From contig CALQFM020000012.1 in assembly GCA_943329845.2 (NCBI GenBank), forward strand, positions 1-64,000: a DNA stretch of 64,000 nt. The letters are read 5' to 3'. The stretch's first letter is position 1; each line of letters opens with the position of its first letter. Source of the DNA: Candidatus Kuenenia stuttgartensis. GTDB taxonomy: Bacteria; Pseudomonadota; Alphaproteobacteria; SMXS01. Below the pieces are notes generated by a model that searched no databases, was not told where the DNA came from, and was given only the letters and a program-made list of their open reading frames with translations. Position numbers and translations under genes: made by a program. Below are positions 9,176 to 17,954 of the stretch, piece after piece.

Positions 9176-10636
9176 GTGACTAGTGCGGGGATTACTGCGT
9201 TCGGCGCCTATATTCCGCGGCTGCGCCTCAACCGCGCCAGCATCGCGGCCGCGCACAAATGGGCCATGCCCGGCCTGCGCGGCATGGCCAAGGGCGAACG
9301 CTCCATGTGCAACTGGGACGAGGACGCCATCACCATGGCGGTCGAAGCCGCGCGCGACTGCCTGACCGGCCGCGAGCGGTCGGACATCGGCGGCGTGTAC
9401 TTCGCCTCGACGACCCTGCCGTTCCTCGACCGGCAGAACGCCGGCGTCATCAGCGCTGCCCTCAACCTGGAGCACGGCATTTCGTCGCTCGACATCGCCG
9501 GCTCGCAGCGGGCCGGTACGTCGGCGCTGATCGCGGCGCTCAGAGGCGCAGACACGGGCGACACGTTGCTGGCCGCCGCCGACGCGCGCAAGGCCCGGCC
9601 GGCCAGCTCGGGCGAGATGCAGTTCGGCCACGGCGCCGCGGCCCTGACGATCGGCACCGGCAACATCATCGCCAGGCTCGTCGGCAGCTACACGGTCACC
9701 ACCGACTTCGTCGACCACTTCCGCGGCGAGGGCCAGGAATTCGACTATGGCTGGGAAGAGCGGTGGATCCGCGAGGAAGGCTATTCGAAGATCGTCCCGC
9801 AGGCGGTGAAGGCGGTGCTCGACAAGTCGGGCATCGCGGGCAGCAAGATCTCGCGCTTTGTCATGCCCTGCACCATGAAGGGCATCCCCGAAAAGATCGC
9901 CAAGGACTTCGGCATTCCGGCCGAGGCCGTCGCCGACACCATGGGCGAGGTCTGCGGCGACACCGGCGCGGCGCACGCGCTGCTCATGCTGGTGGCCGCG
10001 CTGGAGAAGGCCAAGCCTGGCGACCTGATCCTGGTCGCTTCGTTCGGGCAGGGCGCCGACGCCATCCTGCTCGAGGTGACCGACGCGATCACGAAGCTGC
10101 CAAAGCGCGAAGGCGTGTCCGGCGCGCTGGCGCGGGGCCGCAGGGAAGAGGACTACATGAAGTTCCTCTCCTTCCAGGACAATGTGAAGCTGGACTGGGG
10201 CATGCGCGGCGAGGTCGACAACAAGACCGCGCTGTCGAGCGAGTACCGCAACAAGGACATGGTCACCGGCTTCACCGGCGGCAAGTGCACGGTCTGCGGT
10301 ACGGTGCAGTTCCCGCGTACACACTACTGCGTCAACCCGAACTGCCAGGCGCTCGACTCTCAGGAGCCCTATTCGTTTGCCGACAGTCCGGCGCGGGTTA
10401 TGTCATTCACGGCGGACTGGCTGTCCTACAATCCCAGCCCGCCGTTCTTCTACGGCCAGGTACAGTTCGAAACCGGCGGCAGGGTGCTGATGGGTTTCAC
10501 CGACACGGACGCGGGGCAGATCGAGGTGGGTTCATCCCTCAAGATGATGTTCCGCATCAAGGACTTCGATCACGACAGGGGTTACCGCCGCTATTTCTGG
10601 AAGGCGGCACCGGTTTCAACAGGCAAGGAGGCCTGA
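9176..10636 (+). CDS. HMG-CoA-synthase-like protein fused to a DUF35 zinc-ribbon/OB-fold domain
   Basis: 486 residues from GTG 9176, chosen because GGGGAG lies nine bases upstream; ATG 9167 has that motif directly abutting it. Residues about 1-320 follow the HMG-CoA-synthase/thiolase fold (GAYIPRLRLNR, RQNAGVISAALNL, SQRAGTSALIAAL, ASFGQGADAILLEV). Compared with HMG-CoA synthases, the Glu, Cys and His of the catalytic triad appear as Thr, Gln and Val. Residues about 370-486 form a DUF35 unit: a rubredoxin-like zinc knuckle (CTVCGTVQFPRTHYC followed by VNPNC) and an OB-fold, usually an acyl-CoA-binding scaffold. The next gene is a thiolase three bases away. It may chaperone or channel CoA substrate for that thiolase; reaction unknown. 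Confidence 0.85.
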   Translation: MTSAGITAFGAYIPRLRLNRASIAAAHKWAMPGLRGMAKGERSMCNWDEDAITMAVEAARDCLTGRERSDIGGVYFASTTLPFLDRQNAGVISAALNLEHGISSLDIAGSQRAGTSALIAALRGADTGDTLLAAADARKARPASSGEMQFGHGAAALTIGTGNIIARLVGSYTVTTDFVDHFRGEGQEFDYGWEERWIREEGYSKIVPQAVKAVLDKSGIAGSKISRFVMPCTMKGIPEKIAKDFGIPAEAVADTMGEVCGDTGAAHALLMLVAALEKAKPGDLILVASFGQGADAILLEVTDAITKLPKREGVSGALARGRREEDYMKFLSFQDNVKLDWGMRGEVDNKTALSSEYRNKDMVTGFTGGKCTVCGTVQFPRTHYCVNPNCQALDSQEPYSFADSPARVMSFTADWLSYNPSPPFFYGQVQFETGGRVLMGFTDTDAGQIEVGSSLKMMFRIKDFDHDRGYRRYFWKAAPVSTGKEA

Positions 10637-10638
10637 AC

Positions 10639-11838
10639 ATGGCACGGGGAATTCGCGACAAGGTCGCCATCATCGGCATGGGTTGCAGCAAGTTCGGCGA
10701 GCGCTGGGACGCGAACGCCGAGGATCTGATCGTCGAGGCGTTCAACGAGGCGCTCACCGACGCCGGCATCGAGAAGAACCAGATCGAGGCGGCCTGGTTC
10801 GGCACCGCCTTCGACCGGGTGCATGTGGGCGCCTCGGCGCTGCCGCTGTCGACGGCGCTGCGGCTGTCCAGCATCCCGGTGACCCGCGTCGAGAACATGT
10901 GCGCGACGGGCACCGAGGCGCTGCGCGGCGCCACCTACGCGGTCGCCTCGGGCGCCTGCGACATCGCGCTGGCATTGGGCGTCGAGAAGCTGAAGGACAC
11001 CGGCTATGGCGGCCTTCCGGCCGGCTCGCGCGGCCCGCTGCCCGATCTGTGGGTGCCGAACGGCTCGGCGCCGGGTAACTTCGCCCAGCTGGCCACGGCG
11101 TACTCGGCCAAGCACGGCGTCTCGGCCAAGGACCTGAAGGAGGCCATCGGCCACGTCTCGTGGAAGAGCCACCAGAACGGCGCCAAGAACGCCAAGGCAC
11201 ACCTGCAGAAGCCGGTGCCCATGGAAACCATCCTGGGCGCGCAGATGATCGCCGAGCCGCTTGGCCTGTTCGATTGCTGCGGCGTCAGCGACGGCTCGGC
11301 CTGCGCGATCGTCACCACGCCTGAGATCGCCAAGGCGCTGGGCAAGCACGACATCGTCTCCATCAAGGCGCTGCAATTGTGCCTGTCCGACGGCGTCGAG
11401 AGCACCTTCAACACCTGGGACGGCAGCCATTTCGCCACCACCCGCGTGGCGGCGAAGAAGGCCTATGAGGAAGCCGGCATCAAGGATCCGCGCAAGGAAC
11501 TCAGCATGATCGAGGTGCATGACTGCTTCTCGATCACCGAGCTGGTGACCATGGAGGACCTCTACATCTCGGCCGAAGGCCAGGCGGTGAAGGACGTCAT
11601 GGACGGCTTCTACGATGCCGACGGCCCGGTGCCGTGCCAGATCGACGGCGGCCTGAAATGCTTCGGCCACCCGATCGGCGCCTCGGGCCTGCGCATGGTC
11701 TACGAAGTCTATCTCCAGCTGCTGGGCCGCGCCGGCCCCCGCCAGCTGAAGAACCCGACCTTCGGCCTGACCCACAATCTGGGCGGCGCGCCGCACTCGA
11801 ACGTCTCGGCGATCTCGGTGATCGGCCGGTATAACTGA
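10639..11838 (+). CDS. SCP2/SCPx-type thiolase (acetyl-CoA acetyltransferase family)
   Basis: 399 residues; the ATG lies two bases after the previous stop, and AGGAGG lies within the end of the previous gene. Thiolase residues are present: nucleophilic Cys in ENMCATGTEALRGA, His in EVHDCFSITEL (the HDCF form found in SCP2-type thiolases instead of NEAF), and CFGHPIGASGLRM. The lack of the usual C-terminal CxG Cys and the NLGGAPHSNVSA ending also fit SCP2-type enzymes, which cleave 3-oxoacyl-CoAs or act as retro-aldolases in steroid side-chain breakdown. Working with the DUF35-bearing neighbour is an inference from the operon and from known thiolase/DUF35 complexes. Confidence 0.88.
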   Translation: MARGIRDKVAIIGMGCSKFGERWDANAEDLIVEAFNEALTDAGIEKNQIEAAWFGTAFDRVHVGASALPLSTALRLSSIPVTRVENMCATGTEALRGATYAVASGACDIALALGVEKLKDTGYGGLPAGSRGPLPDLWVPNGSAPGNFAQLATAYSAKHGVSAKDLKEAIGHVSWKSHQNGAKNAKAHLQKPVPMETILGAQMIAEPLGLFDCCGVSDGSACAIVTTPEIAKALGKHDIVSIKALQLCLSDGVESTFNTWDGSHFATTRVAAKKAYEEAGIKDPRKELSMIEVHDCFSITELVTMEDLYISAEGQAVKDVMDGFYDADGPVPCQIDGGLKCFGHPIGASGLRMVYEVYLQLLGRAGPRQLKNPTFGLTHNLGGAPHSNVSAISVIGRYN

Positions 11839-11846
11839 ACGGCAAC

Positions 11847-11874
11847 GGGGCTGTTGCGATAACGCGGCAGCCCC
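11847..11874 (+). terminator. Possible hairpin terminator after thiolase gene
   Basis: GGGGCTG pairs with CAGCCCC seven bases apart from a small inner GCG/CGC stem, nine bases after the thiolase stop. There is no T-run, so it may only stabilise the transcript end. Confidence 0.35.
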
Positions 11875-11889
11875 AAAGCGTTCACCCAT

Positions 11890-12243
11890 ATGTCGTTCTG
11901 GGTCTACATCTTGAGGTGCAGCGACGGCTCGTATTACACCGGGCAGACGGACGATATCGAGAATCGGTTCGCTGAACATCAGAACGGTATCAAGTGCATC
12001 TATACGAAAAGGCGCCGGCCGGTAGGACTCGTCTTCTCCGAGTATTTCGCGACGCGTGACGAAGCCCGTGACGCGGAGCGGCAAATCAAGGGCTGGACCC
12101 GTCGGAAAAAGGAAGCGTTGATAAAACGCGACTGGGACGAACTGGTCAGGTTATCGAACCTCAAGGCAGAGTCGCTTCCCCGGTTCGCGCAACCTGTTGA
12201 AGACGATGGCTTGCGCGATACTCAAATTTCACCGTGTCCCTGA
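11890..12243 (+). CDS. GIY-YIG nuclease superfamily protein (UPF0213-like)
   Basis: 117 residues. The start FWVYILRCSDGSYYTGQTDD holds the VYIL (GIY) and YYTG (YIG) strands, followed by the conserved Arg in IENRFAEHQNG and the Glu in the helix AERQIKGW. These single-domain proteins are common, have a fold able to cut DNA, and mostly lack a known role. The last eight codons and the stop are supplied by a 29-bp intergenic repeat arm (from 12230), so the original C-terminus may have been altered by the repeat. No strong ribosome-binding site precedes the ATG. Confidence 0.9.
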   Translation: MSFWVYILRCSDGSYYTGQTDDIENRFAEHQNGIKCIYTKRRRPVGLVFSEYFATRDEARDAERQIKGWTRRKKEALIKRDWDELVRLSNLKAESLPRFAQPVEDDGLRDTQISPCP

Positions 12244-12306
12244 GCTTGTCGAAGGGCCTTGCACGAAAGCTGAAGCAGGCCCTTCGACAAGCTCAGGGAC
12301 ACGGTG
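12230..12306. repeat. Perfect 29-bp inverted repeat (dispersed hairpin element)
   Basis: Arms at 12230-12258 and 12278-12306 are exact reverse complements, built around CCCTGAGCTTGTCGAAGGG, with a 19-base spacer. This core is a dispersed repeat seen in many GC-rich proteobacterial genomes, from memory. It sits between two convergent genes and includes the end of the GIY-YIG frame. It could act as a bidirectional terminator or mRNA stabiliser. Confidence 0.9.
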
Positions 12307-12337
12307 AGGGCGTGTTCTCGCACTGCCACAAAGTGGC

Positions 12338-14434
12338 TTACCCCTTCCCATCTTTCGTCTCATGCGCCCGCCTGATCACATAGGCGCGGATCGCCTCCGC
12401 ATCCTCGGCGTTGAGCTGCTCGCCGAAGTCGGCCATGCCGTTTTCCTTCAGGGCGCCGTCGATGACCACCGCGTGCCAGGCGTCCTTTGTCTTCATGCTG
12501 GCCGACCAGCGCAGGTCGGGCACCACGCCCGAGCCGATGGCCGCGCCGCCGTGGCAGACCTGGCAGAAGCGGTGGAACAGGGCGCGGCCATGGGCGACAG
12601 TGTCGTCGCTGGCGGTCTGCGGCGGCGGGTCGGGCGGTGGCGGCGGCGTCATGTCGAGCGGCGGCAGCTTGGCCGTTCCGCCCAGCTTGAAGGTCAGCAC
12701 CCTTGCCTTGCGGAACCGTGTGGACTCGGGTGTGAAATAGCCGGCGCCGATGCCGAAGGCGCCGCCCCAGCCGGCCATGACGCTGACATACTGCTCGCCA
12801 TTCACCTCGTAGGTGATCGGCGCGGCCATCACGCCGGTCTGCGCGGCGGCCTCCCATACCTTGTTTCCGCTGTCGGCCTTGTAGGCGACCAGCCGGCCGT
12901 CGGCGGTGCCCTGGAACAGCAGGCCGCCGGCGGTGGCGAGGACGCCGCCGTTCCATGGCCCGTCATATTGGACGTTCCATACCTCCGTCTGGGTCACCGG
13001 GTTCCAGGCCGAGAGCTTGCCCTTGACCATCGCCCTTGCTGCCTTGCGCTGGGCCTCGTCGTCGGGCAGCGAGGCGATGACCATGTCGGTGCCCGTGTTG
13101 TAGCGGCCGGGATACACATTGAACGGGTCGTCGGTCTTGTAGAGCGACGCCATCTCCAGCGCCGGGATGTAGACCAGCCCGGTCTTCGGGCTGTAGGCCA
13201 TGGGCTGCCAGTTGTGGGCGCCCAGCGGCGACGGCGCCACCAGCGCCGGCTTCAGCCTGTAGCGCGCCGCCTCGTTCTCGATCGGCCGGCCGGAATGGGG
13301 GTCGATCCCCTTCGCCCAGGTCACCGGCACGAAGTTCCGCGCCGAGATGAACGCGCCCGTTGCCCGGTCCAGCACGTAGAAGAAGCCGTTCTTCGGCGCC
13401 TGCATGATCACCTTGCGCACCTGGCCGTCGATGGTCAGGTCGGCCAGGATCATGTGCTGGGTGGCGGTATAGTCCCAGGTCTCGCCCGGCGTGGTCTGGT
13501 AATGCCAGACATAGGCGCCGGTATCCGGGTTGAGCGCGACGATCGAGGCCAGGAACAGATTGTCGCCGCCCGCCGGGCTGCGGATCTGCTGGTTCCATGG
13601 CGACCCGTTGCCGACGCCGATATACAGCAGGTTCAGCTCGGGATCGTAGGCCATGGAGTCGTAGACGGTGCCGCCGCCGCCCATGGTCCACCATTCGCCG
13701 TCCCAGGTCTGGGCGGCCTCCTTCAGGACGTCGGACTCGAACACGTCGGCCGGATGCCCCGGCACGGTGTAGAACCGCCAGTCCAGCGCGCCGGTATCGG
13801 CGTCGTAGGCACTGACATAGCCGCGCACGCCGTACTCGGCGCCGCCATTGCCGATGATCACCTTGTCCTTTACCACGCGCGGCGCGCCGGTGATGGTATA
13901 GGGCTTGGTCCTGTCGATGGTGCTGACGTCCCAGACCGGCTTGCCGGTCGCCGCGTCGAGCGCCACCAGCCGACCGTCGATGGTGCCGACGAACACCTTG
14001 CCCTTCCAGACAGCCGCGCCGCGGTTGACCACGTCGCAGCAGGCGTGGACGCCCCATTCCTTCGGCACCTTCGGGTCGTAGGACCACAGCAGCGTGCCGG
14101 TGGCGGCATCGAGCGCGTAGACCAGGCTCCACGCGCTGGTGGTGTACATCACGCCGTCGACGACGATGGCGGTCGCCTCGATGCCGCGGGTGGTGTCGAG
14201 GTCGTGGTACCAGGCGAGACCCAGCTTCGGGACCGTCGCTGCGTTGACCGCTTCGAGCGGGCTGTAGCGCTGCTCGGAATAGGTCCGGCCCGTGCTCATC
14301 CAGTTGCCGGGCTCCAGGTCGGCATTGGCCAGGCGCGTCTCGTCGACCGCGGCGGGACCCGAGGGTTTTTCCTCCTGCTTGCCGCACGCGAGCAGCATTG
14401 CCGCGACCAGCACCGCAGGCAGTACGCGCATCAT
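12338..14434 (-). CDS. PQQ-dependent quinohemoprotein dehydrogenase with C-terminal cytochrome c, predicted lipoprotein
   Basis: About 698 residues from ATG 14434 (ATG 14431 is equally possible). It starts with a lipoprotein signal ([17 protein letters not shown], lipobox LLAC), so it is probably tethered in the periplasm. The beta-propeller has the vicinal cysteines of PQQ alcohol dehydrogenases (VHACCDVV), [10 protein letters not shown], the catalytic Asp in ETWDYTATQ, and repeated AxDxxTG blade motifs. After a proline-rich linker (residues about 590-605) comes a c-type heme domain, FCQVCHGG, with a Met ligand likely in GMADFGEQL. It oxidises alcohols and passes electrons to heme. No PQQ biosynthesis genes or partner cytochrome are nearby. 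Confidence 0.92.
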   Translation of the reverse strand: MMRVLPAVLVAAMLLACGKQEEKPSGPAAVDETRLANADLEPGNWMSTGRTYSEQRYSPLEAVNAATVPKLGLAWYHDLDTTRGIEATAIVVDGVMYTTSAWSLVYALDAATGTLLWSYDPKVPKEWGVHACCDVVNRGAAVWKGKVFVGTIDGRLVALDAATGKPVWDVSTIDRTKPYTITGAPRVVKDKVIIGNGGAEYGVRGYVSAYDADTGALDWRFYTVPGHPADVFESDVLKEAAQTWDGEWWTMGGGGTVYDSMAYDPELNLLYIGVGNGSPWNQQIRSPAGGDNLFLASIVALNPDTGAYVWHYQTTPGETWDYTATQHMILADLTIDGQVRKVIMQAPKNGFFYVLDRATGAFISARNFVPVTWAKGIDPHSGRPIENEAARYRLKPALVAPSPLGAHNWQPMAYSPKTGLVYIPALEMASLYKTDDPFNVYPGRYNTGTDMVIASLPDDEAQRKAARAMVKGKLSAWNPVTQTEVWNVQYDGPWNGGVLATAGGLLFQGTADGRLVAYKADSGNKVWEAAAQTGVMAAPITYEVNGEQYVSVMAGWGGAFGIGAGYFTPESTRFRKARVLTFKLGGTAKLPPLDMTPPPPPDPPPQTASDDTVAHGRALFHRFCQVCHGGAAIGSGVVPDLRWSASMKTKDAWHAVVIDGALKENGMADFGEQLNAEDAEAIRAYVIRRAHETKDGKG

Positions 14435-14604
14435 CGCCCTCACGGCATGAACCCCGTTTCCCGTGTTCCCCGTCAGGACGCTAGCGCACGGGCGCACCGC
14501 TGACATCCTGATTCTTGTGGAGAACGCCGCGTCGGGCATCCCGCCCGCGTTCGGGGCCCGTACGCGGGGTTGTATTTCCCGCCCGGCGTCCCATTATCAG
14601 AGTC

Positions 14605-14670
14605 ATGGGGAAGAATTGTGCGTTGATGACGAGCAATTTAACCACCGCGCGGCGGAGCACCGCCGCATGA
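14605..14670 (+). CDS. Possible 21-codon upstream ORF overlapping the E1-alpha start
   Basis: An ATG frame (MGKNCALMTSNLTTARRSTAA) ends in a TGA that overlaps the E1-alpha ATG as ATGA. It could couple translation or be a leader peptide, but there is no good ribosome-binding site and no evident regulatory codon run. Weakly supported. Confidence 0.2.
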   Translation: MGKNCALMTSNLTTARRSTAA

Positions 14671-15758
14671 GGGCCGAGAGCGATATCAGCCCGCCCGAAC
14701 TGGACCCCAACCGCTACTGGCCGGTGCTGCGTTACCTGGACAAGGCGGGCATCGCCATCGCGCCGATTCCCCAAGATCTCGACGACCGCGACCTGCTGGC
14801 GTCGCTCTACCGCGCCATGGTGCTGACCCGCACCTTCGACCAGAAGGCGGTGTCGCTGCAGCGGACAGGGCGCCTGGGTACCTATGCATCTTCGCTCGGG
14901 CAGGAGGCGGTTTCGGTCGGCGTCGGTGCATCCATGCACAAAGACGACGTACTGCTGCCCGCCTTCCGCGATCACGGCACCATGCTGTGGCGCGGCGTCA
15001 CCATGGTCGAGATCCTCCAATACTGGAGTGGTGACGAACGCGGCTGCGACTTCGCCGGCCCGCGCGAGGATTTCCCCGTCGCCATCCCGGTCGCCAGCCA
15101 GGCGCCGCACGCGGTCGGCGTCGCCATGGCGTTCCAGCTTCGCAAGGAGCCGAGGGTCGCCGTCTGCATCCTCGGCGACGGCGCCACCTCGAAGGGCGAT
15201 TTCTACGAGGCGATCAACGCCTGCGGCGTCTGGAACTTGCCGGCCGTATTCGTCATCAACAACAACCAGTGGGCGATCTCCGAGCCGACCCGGATGCAGA
15301 CCGCCGCCCCGACCCTGGCGCAGAAGGCGGTGGCCGCCGGCATCAGCGGATCGCGCGTCGACGGCAACGACGTCATCGCTGTCCATGACGCTGTATCCCG
15401 CGCCATCGACGAGGCGCGCCAGGGCAGGCCGCAACTGGTCGAGGCGCTCACCTACCGGCTGGGCGACCACACCACCGCCGACGACGCCCGCCGTTACCGC
15501 GATGACGCCGAGGTCAGCGCCCGCTGGCAGGAGGAGCCCATCCTGCGGCTGCGCAACTACCTGGTCGGCCGCGGCTGGTGGACCAAGGCCGACGAGGAGG
15601 CGCTGATCAAGGAAATCCGCGCCCAGGTCGACGCCGCCGTCGAGGATTACCTGGCCATGCCGCCGCAGGAACCGACCGCGATGTTTGATCACCTCTACGA
15701 GACGCTGCCGCAGGCGCTGTCGGAGCAGCGCCGCATGGTGGAGGACGGCGATGGCTGA
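14667..15758 (+). CDS. pdhA: 2-oxoacid (pyruvate-type) dehydrogenase E1 component, alpha subunit
   Basis: 363 residues from ATG 14667. The thiamine diphosphate motif runs from GDGATSKGDFYEAIN to INNNQWAIS. SLQRTGRLGTYASSLGQEA and YRLGDHTTADDARRYR match the E1-alpha of Gram-positive-type pyruvate dehydrogenases and branched-chain 2-oxoacid dehydrogenases. With the beta subunit it decarboxylates a 2-oxoacid and reductively acylates the E2 lipoyl group. It is first of three overlapping genes. Pyruvate versus branched-chain specificity cannot be decided from sequence alone; I lean to the PdhA type because of the SLxRxGRLG block. The frame is open further upstream, but the better-known homologues begin near here. 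Confidence 0.85.
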   Translation: MRAESDISPPELDPNRYWPVLRYLDKAGIAIAPIPQDLDDRDLLASLYRAMVLTRTFDQKAVSLQRTGRLGTYASSLGQEAVSVGVGASMHKDDVLLPAFRDHGTMLWRGVTMVEILQYWSGDERGCDFAGPREDFPVAIPVASQAPHAVGVAMAFQLRKEPRVAVCILGDGATSKGDFYEAINACGVWNLPAVFVINNNQWAISEPTRMQTAAPTLAQKAVAAGISGSRVDGNDVIAVHDAVSRAIDEARQGRPQLVEALTYRLGDHTTADDARRYRDDAEVSARWQEEPILRLRNYLVGRGWWTKADEEALIKEIRAQVDAAVEDYLAMPPQEPTAMFDHLYETLPQALSEQRRMVEDGDG

Positions 15759-16731
15759 GATCACCTTGGTCGAGGCCGTGGCCATGGCCCAGGCGCGCGC
15801 CATGCAGGACGATCCCTCCGTGCTGGTGCTCGGCGAGGACGTGGGCAAAGACGGCGGCGTGTTCCGCGCCACCGACGGCCTGCTCGCCCGCTTCGGCCCC
15901 GAGCGGGTGCGCGACACGCCGCTCGCCGAAGGGCTGATCGCCGGCATGTCCGTCGGGCTCGCCGCACAGGGCTTCCGGCCCGTCGCCGAGATCCAGTTCA
16001 TGGGCTTCGTCTATCCGGCCGTCGACCAGATCGTGAACCACGCCTCGCGGCTCAGGAACCGCACGCGCGGCCGGCTGAGCTGCCCCATGGTGCTGCGCAT
16101 GCCCACCGGCACCGGAATCAAGGCGCCCGAGCACCACTCCGAGAGCATGGAGGCCATGTTCGCGCATATGCCGGGTCTTCGGGTGGTGATCCCGTCGTCG
16201 CCGTCGAAGGCCTATGGCCTGCTGCTCGCCGCGATCCGCGACCCGGACCCCGTCATCTTCCTCGAGCCCACGCGCATCTACCGCGCGGTGCGGGAAGAGG
16301 TGGAGGACGACGGCGAGGCCGCCGAACTCGACCGCTGCTTCATCCTGCGCGAGGGCACAGACATCACCCTGATCACCTGGGGCGCCATGACCCGCGAGAC
16401 GCTGGCCGCCGCCGATACGCTGGCAGAGGACGGCATCCATGCGGAGGTGATCGACGTCGCCACCATCAAGCCGCTCGACGAGGAAACCATCCTCCGCTCG
16501 GTCGGCAAGACCGGGCGCTGCGTCATCGTCCACGAGGCGGCGCTGACCGGCGGGTTCGGCGGCGAGATCGCCGCGCGGCTCGCCGACAAGGGTCTGCTGT
16601 CGCTCACCGCTCCGGTCAGGCGCGTCGCCGGCTGGGACACGGTGATGCCGCTGCCGCGCATGGAGGATCTGTACCTGCCCAGCGTCGCCCGCATCCTGAA
16701 GGCGGCCCGAGAAACGGTGAATTACCAATGA
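15751..16731 (+). CDS. pdhB: 2-oxoacid dehydrogenase E1 component, beta subunit
   Basis: 326 residues; its ATG overlaps the alpha gene by eight bases. It is a transketolase-like pyrimidine-binding domain with VLGEDVGKDGGVFRAT, where the Glu should activate the thiamine ring, then TPLAEGLIAGMSVGLA, EIQFMGFVYPAVDQI and HHSESMEAMFAH. The C-terminal half is a transketolase C domain (GRCVIVHEAALTGGFGGEIA). It forms the alpha2-beta2 E1 heterotetramer. The length fits the family. It overlaps the E2 start by ATGA, so all three are made together. Confidence 0.9.
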   Translation: MAEITLVEAVAMAQARAMQDDPSVLVLGEDVGKDGGVFRATDGLLARFGPERVRDTPLAEGLIAGMSVGLAAQGFRPVAEIQFMGFVYPAVDQIVNHASRLRNRTRGRLSCPMVLRMPTGTGIKAPEHHSESMEAMFAHMPGLRVVIPSSPSKAYGLLLAAIRDPDPVIFLEPTRIYRAVREEVEDDGEAAELDRCFILREGTDITLITWGAMTRETLAAADTLAEDGIHAEVIDVATIKPLDEETILRSVGKTGRCVIVHEAALTGGFGGEIAARLADKGLLSLTAPVRRVAGWDTVMPLPRMEDLYLPSVARILKAARETVNYQ

Positions 16732-17855
16732 GCCTGTTCAAGCTGCCCGATCTGGGCGAGGGCCTGCAGGAGGCCGAAATCGTCACCTGGCATGTGGGCG
16801 AGGGCGACCATGTCGTCGCCGACCAGCCGCTGGTGTCGGTGGAAACCGAAAAGGCCGTTGTCGAGGTGCCGTCGCCCTGGTCGGGACGGATCAGGACCCT
16901 GTTCGCCCAGACCGGCGACACGGTTGCCGTGGGCGCCGACCTGGTCGACATCGAACGGGAAATCGGCGCCGATACGGGAACGGTCGTCGGCAGCGTGTCG
17001 CCCGCCGCGCCGGCCGCGGCGAAGCCGGCGCAGCCGCAGGCAAACGTCGCTCGCGGCGAGGTGATCAAATGCACGCCCGCCGTCCGCGCGCTGGCCCGCG
17101 ACCTGGGCGTCGATCTGGCGGCGGTCGCGCCGACCGGCGAGCACGGCCAGGTGACCCGTGAGGACGTCGAGGCCGCCGCGTCGGGCAGTCCCGCCGGGCA
17201 GGGTCCCGCGAAACCCGACCTGGAATGGCAACCCGTGCGCGGCGTGCGCCGGGCCATGGCGCGCAACATGACGGCCTCGGGCCGCTCGGTGGTGCCCGCG
17301 ACGATCATGGACGAGGCCGACATCCACGGCTGGGCCGAGGGGACGGACGTGACCATGCGGCTGGTGCGCGCCATCGGCGCCGGCGTCGCCGCGTCGCCCG
17401 GCCTCAACGCCTGGTACGACGCGTCGGGCGAGCGGCTGCTGATCCATCCGGAGGTACATCTGGGCATCGCCGTCGACACCGAGGGCGGCTTGTTCGTGCC
17501 GGTGCTCAACGACATCGCCAACCGGTCCGTCGAAGACCTCAAGCGTGGCCTGGAAGCGCTGAAGGCCGCCGTGCGTTCGCGGCAGATTCCGCTCGAGCAC
17601 CTGAAGGGCCAGACCATCACGCTGTCGAATTTTGGCACCCTCGGCGGGCGCCACGCCCATCTGGCGATCGTGCCGCCGCAGGTCGCCATCGCCGGCGCGG
17701 GCCGGATCGTCCGTAAGGTGGTGCCCGACGGCGAGAATGCCGTGGTCCATCCGGTGCTGCCCATGTCGCTGACCTTCGACCACCGCGTGGTGACGGGCGG
17801 CGAGGCGGCCAGGTTCCTTATGGCGCTGATTCTCGATTTGGAGAAGGGCGCGTAG
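16728..17855 (+). CDS. Dihydrolipoamide acyltransferase E2 component
   Basis: 375 residues. Residues 1-78 are a lipoyl domain with the modified Lys in VETEKAVVEVPSP. Residues about 110-150 are a peripheral subunit-binding domain (CTPAVRALARDLGVDL, then GEHGQVTREDV). Residues about 165-375 are the acyltransferase domain. The usual HxxxDG catalytic motif reads FDHRVVTGGEAARF here, with Thr where the Asp is expected. The catalytic domain is slightly short. E3 (lipoamide dehydrogenase) is not in the window and must come from elsewhere. The E2 links E1 output to CoA. Substrate is not decided. Confidence 0.87.
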   Translation: MSLFKLPDLGEGLQEAEIVTWHVGEGDHVVADQPLVSVETEKAVVEVPSPWSGRIRTLFAQTGDTVAVGADLVDIEREIGADTGTVVGSVSPAAPAAAKPAQPQANVARGEVIKCTPAVRALARDLGVDLAAVAPTGEHGQVTREDVEAAASGSPAGQGPAKPDLEWQPVRGVRRAMARNMTASGRSVVPATIMDEADIHGWAEGTDVTMRLVRAIGAGVAASPGLNAWYDASGERLLIHPEVHLGIAVDTEGGLFVPVLNDIANRSVEDLKRGLEALKAAVRSRQIPLEHLKGQTITLSNFGTLGGRHAHLAIVPPQVAIAGAGRIVRKVVPDGENAVVHPVLPMSLTFDHRVVTGGEAARFLMALILDLEKGA

Positions 17856-17954
17856 GAGGCGCATGATCATAAGTCCGGCGCCGGGAACGAACGGCGCCGC
17901 GGGAGGCCCGAAGGGATAGAGAGTTTTGTAAGTACGGAAGAAGGAGAGTGCGTC

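Noticed and set aside
9259-10638. Upstream extension of the thiolase frame to 9259
   Set aside because: It overlaps the HMG-CoA-synthase-like gene in another frame and is Arg/Gly-rich nonsense; ATG 10639 has a proper ribosome-binding site.
12362-14503. 713-codon plus-strand frame opposite the PQQ dehydrogenase
   Set aside because: No recognisable domain; mirror of a well-supported gene with signal, propeller and heme motif.
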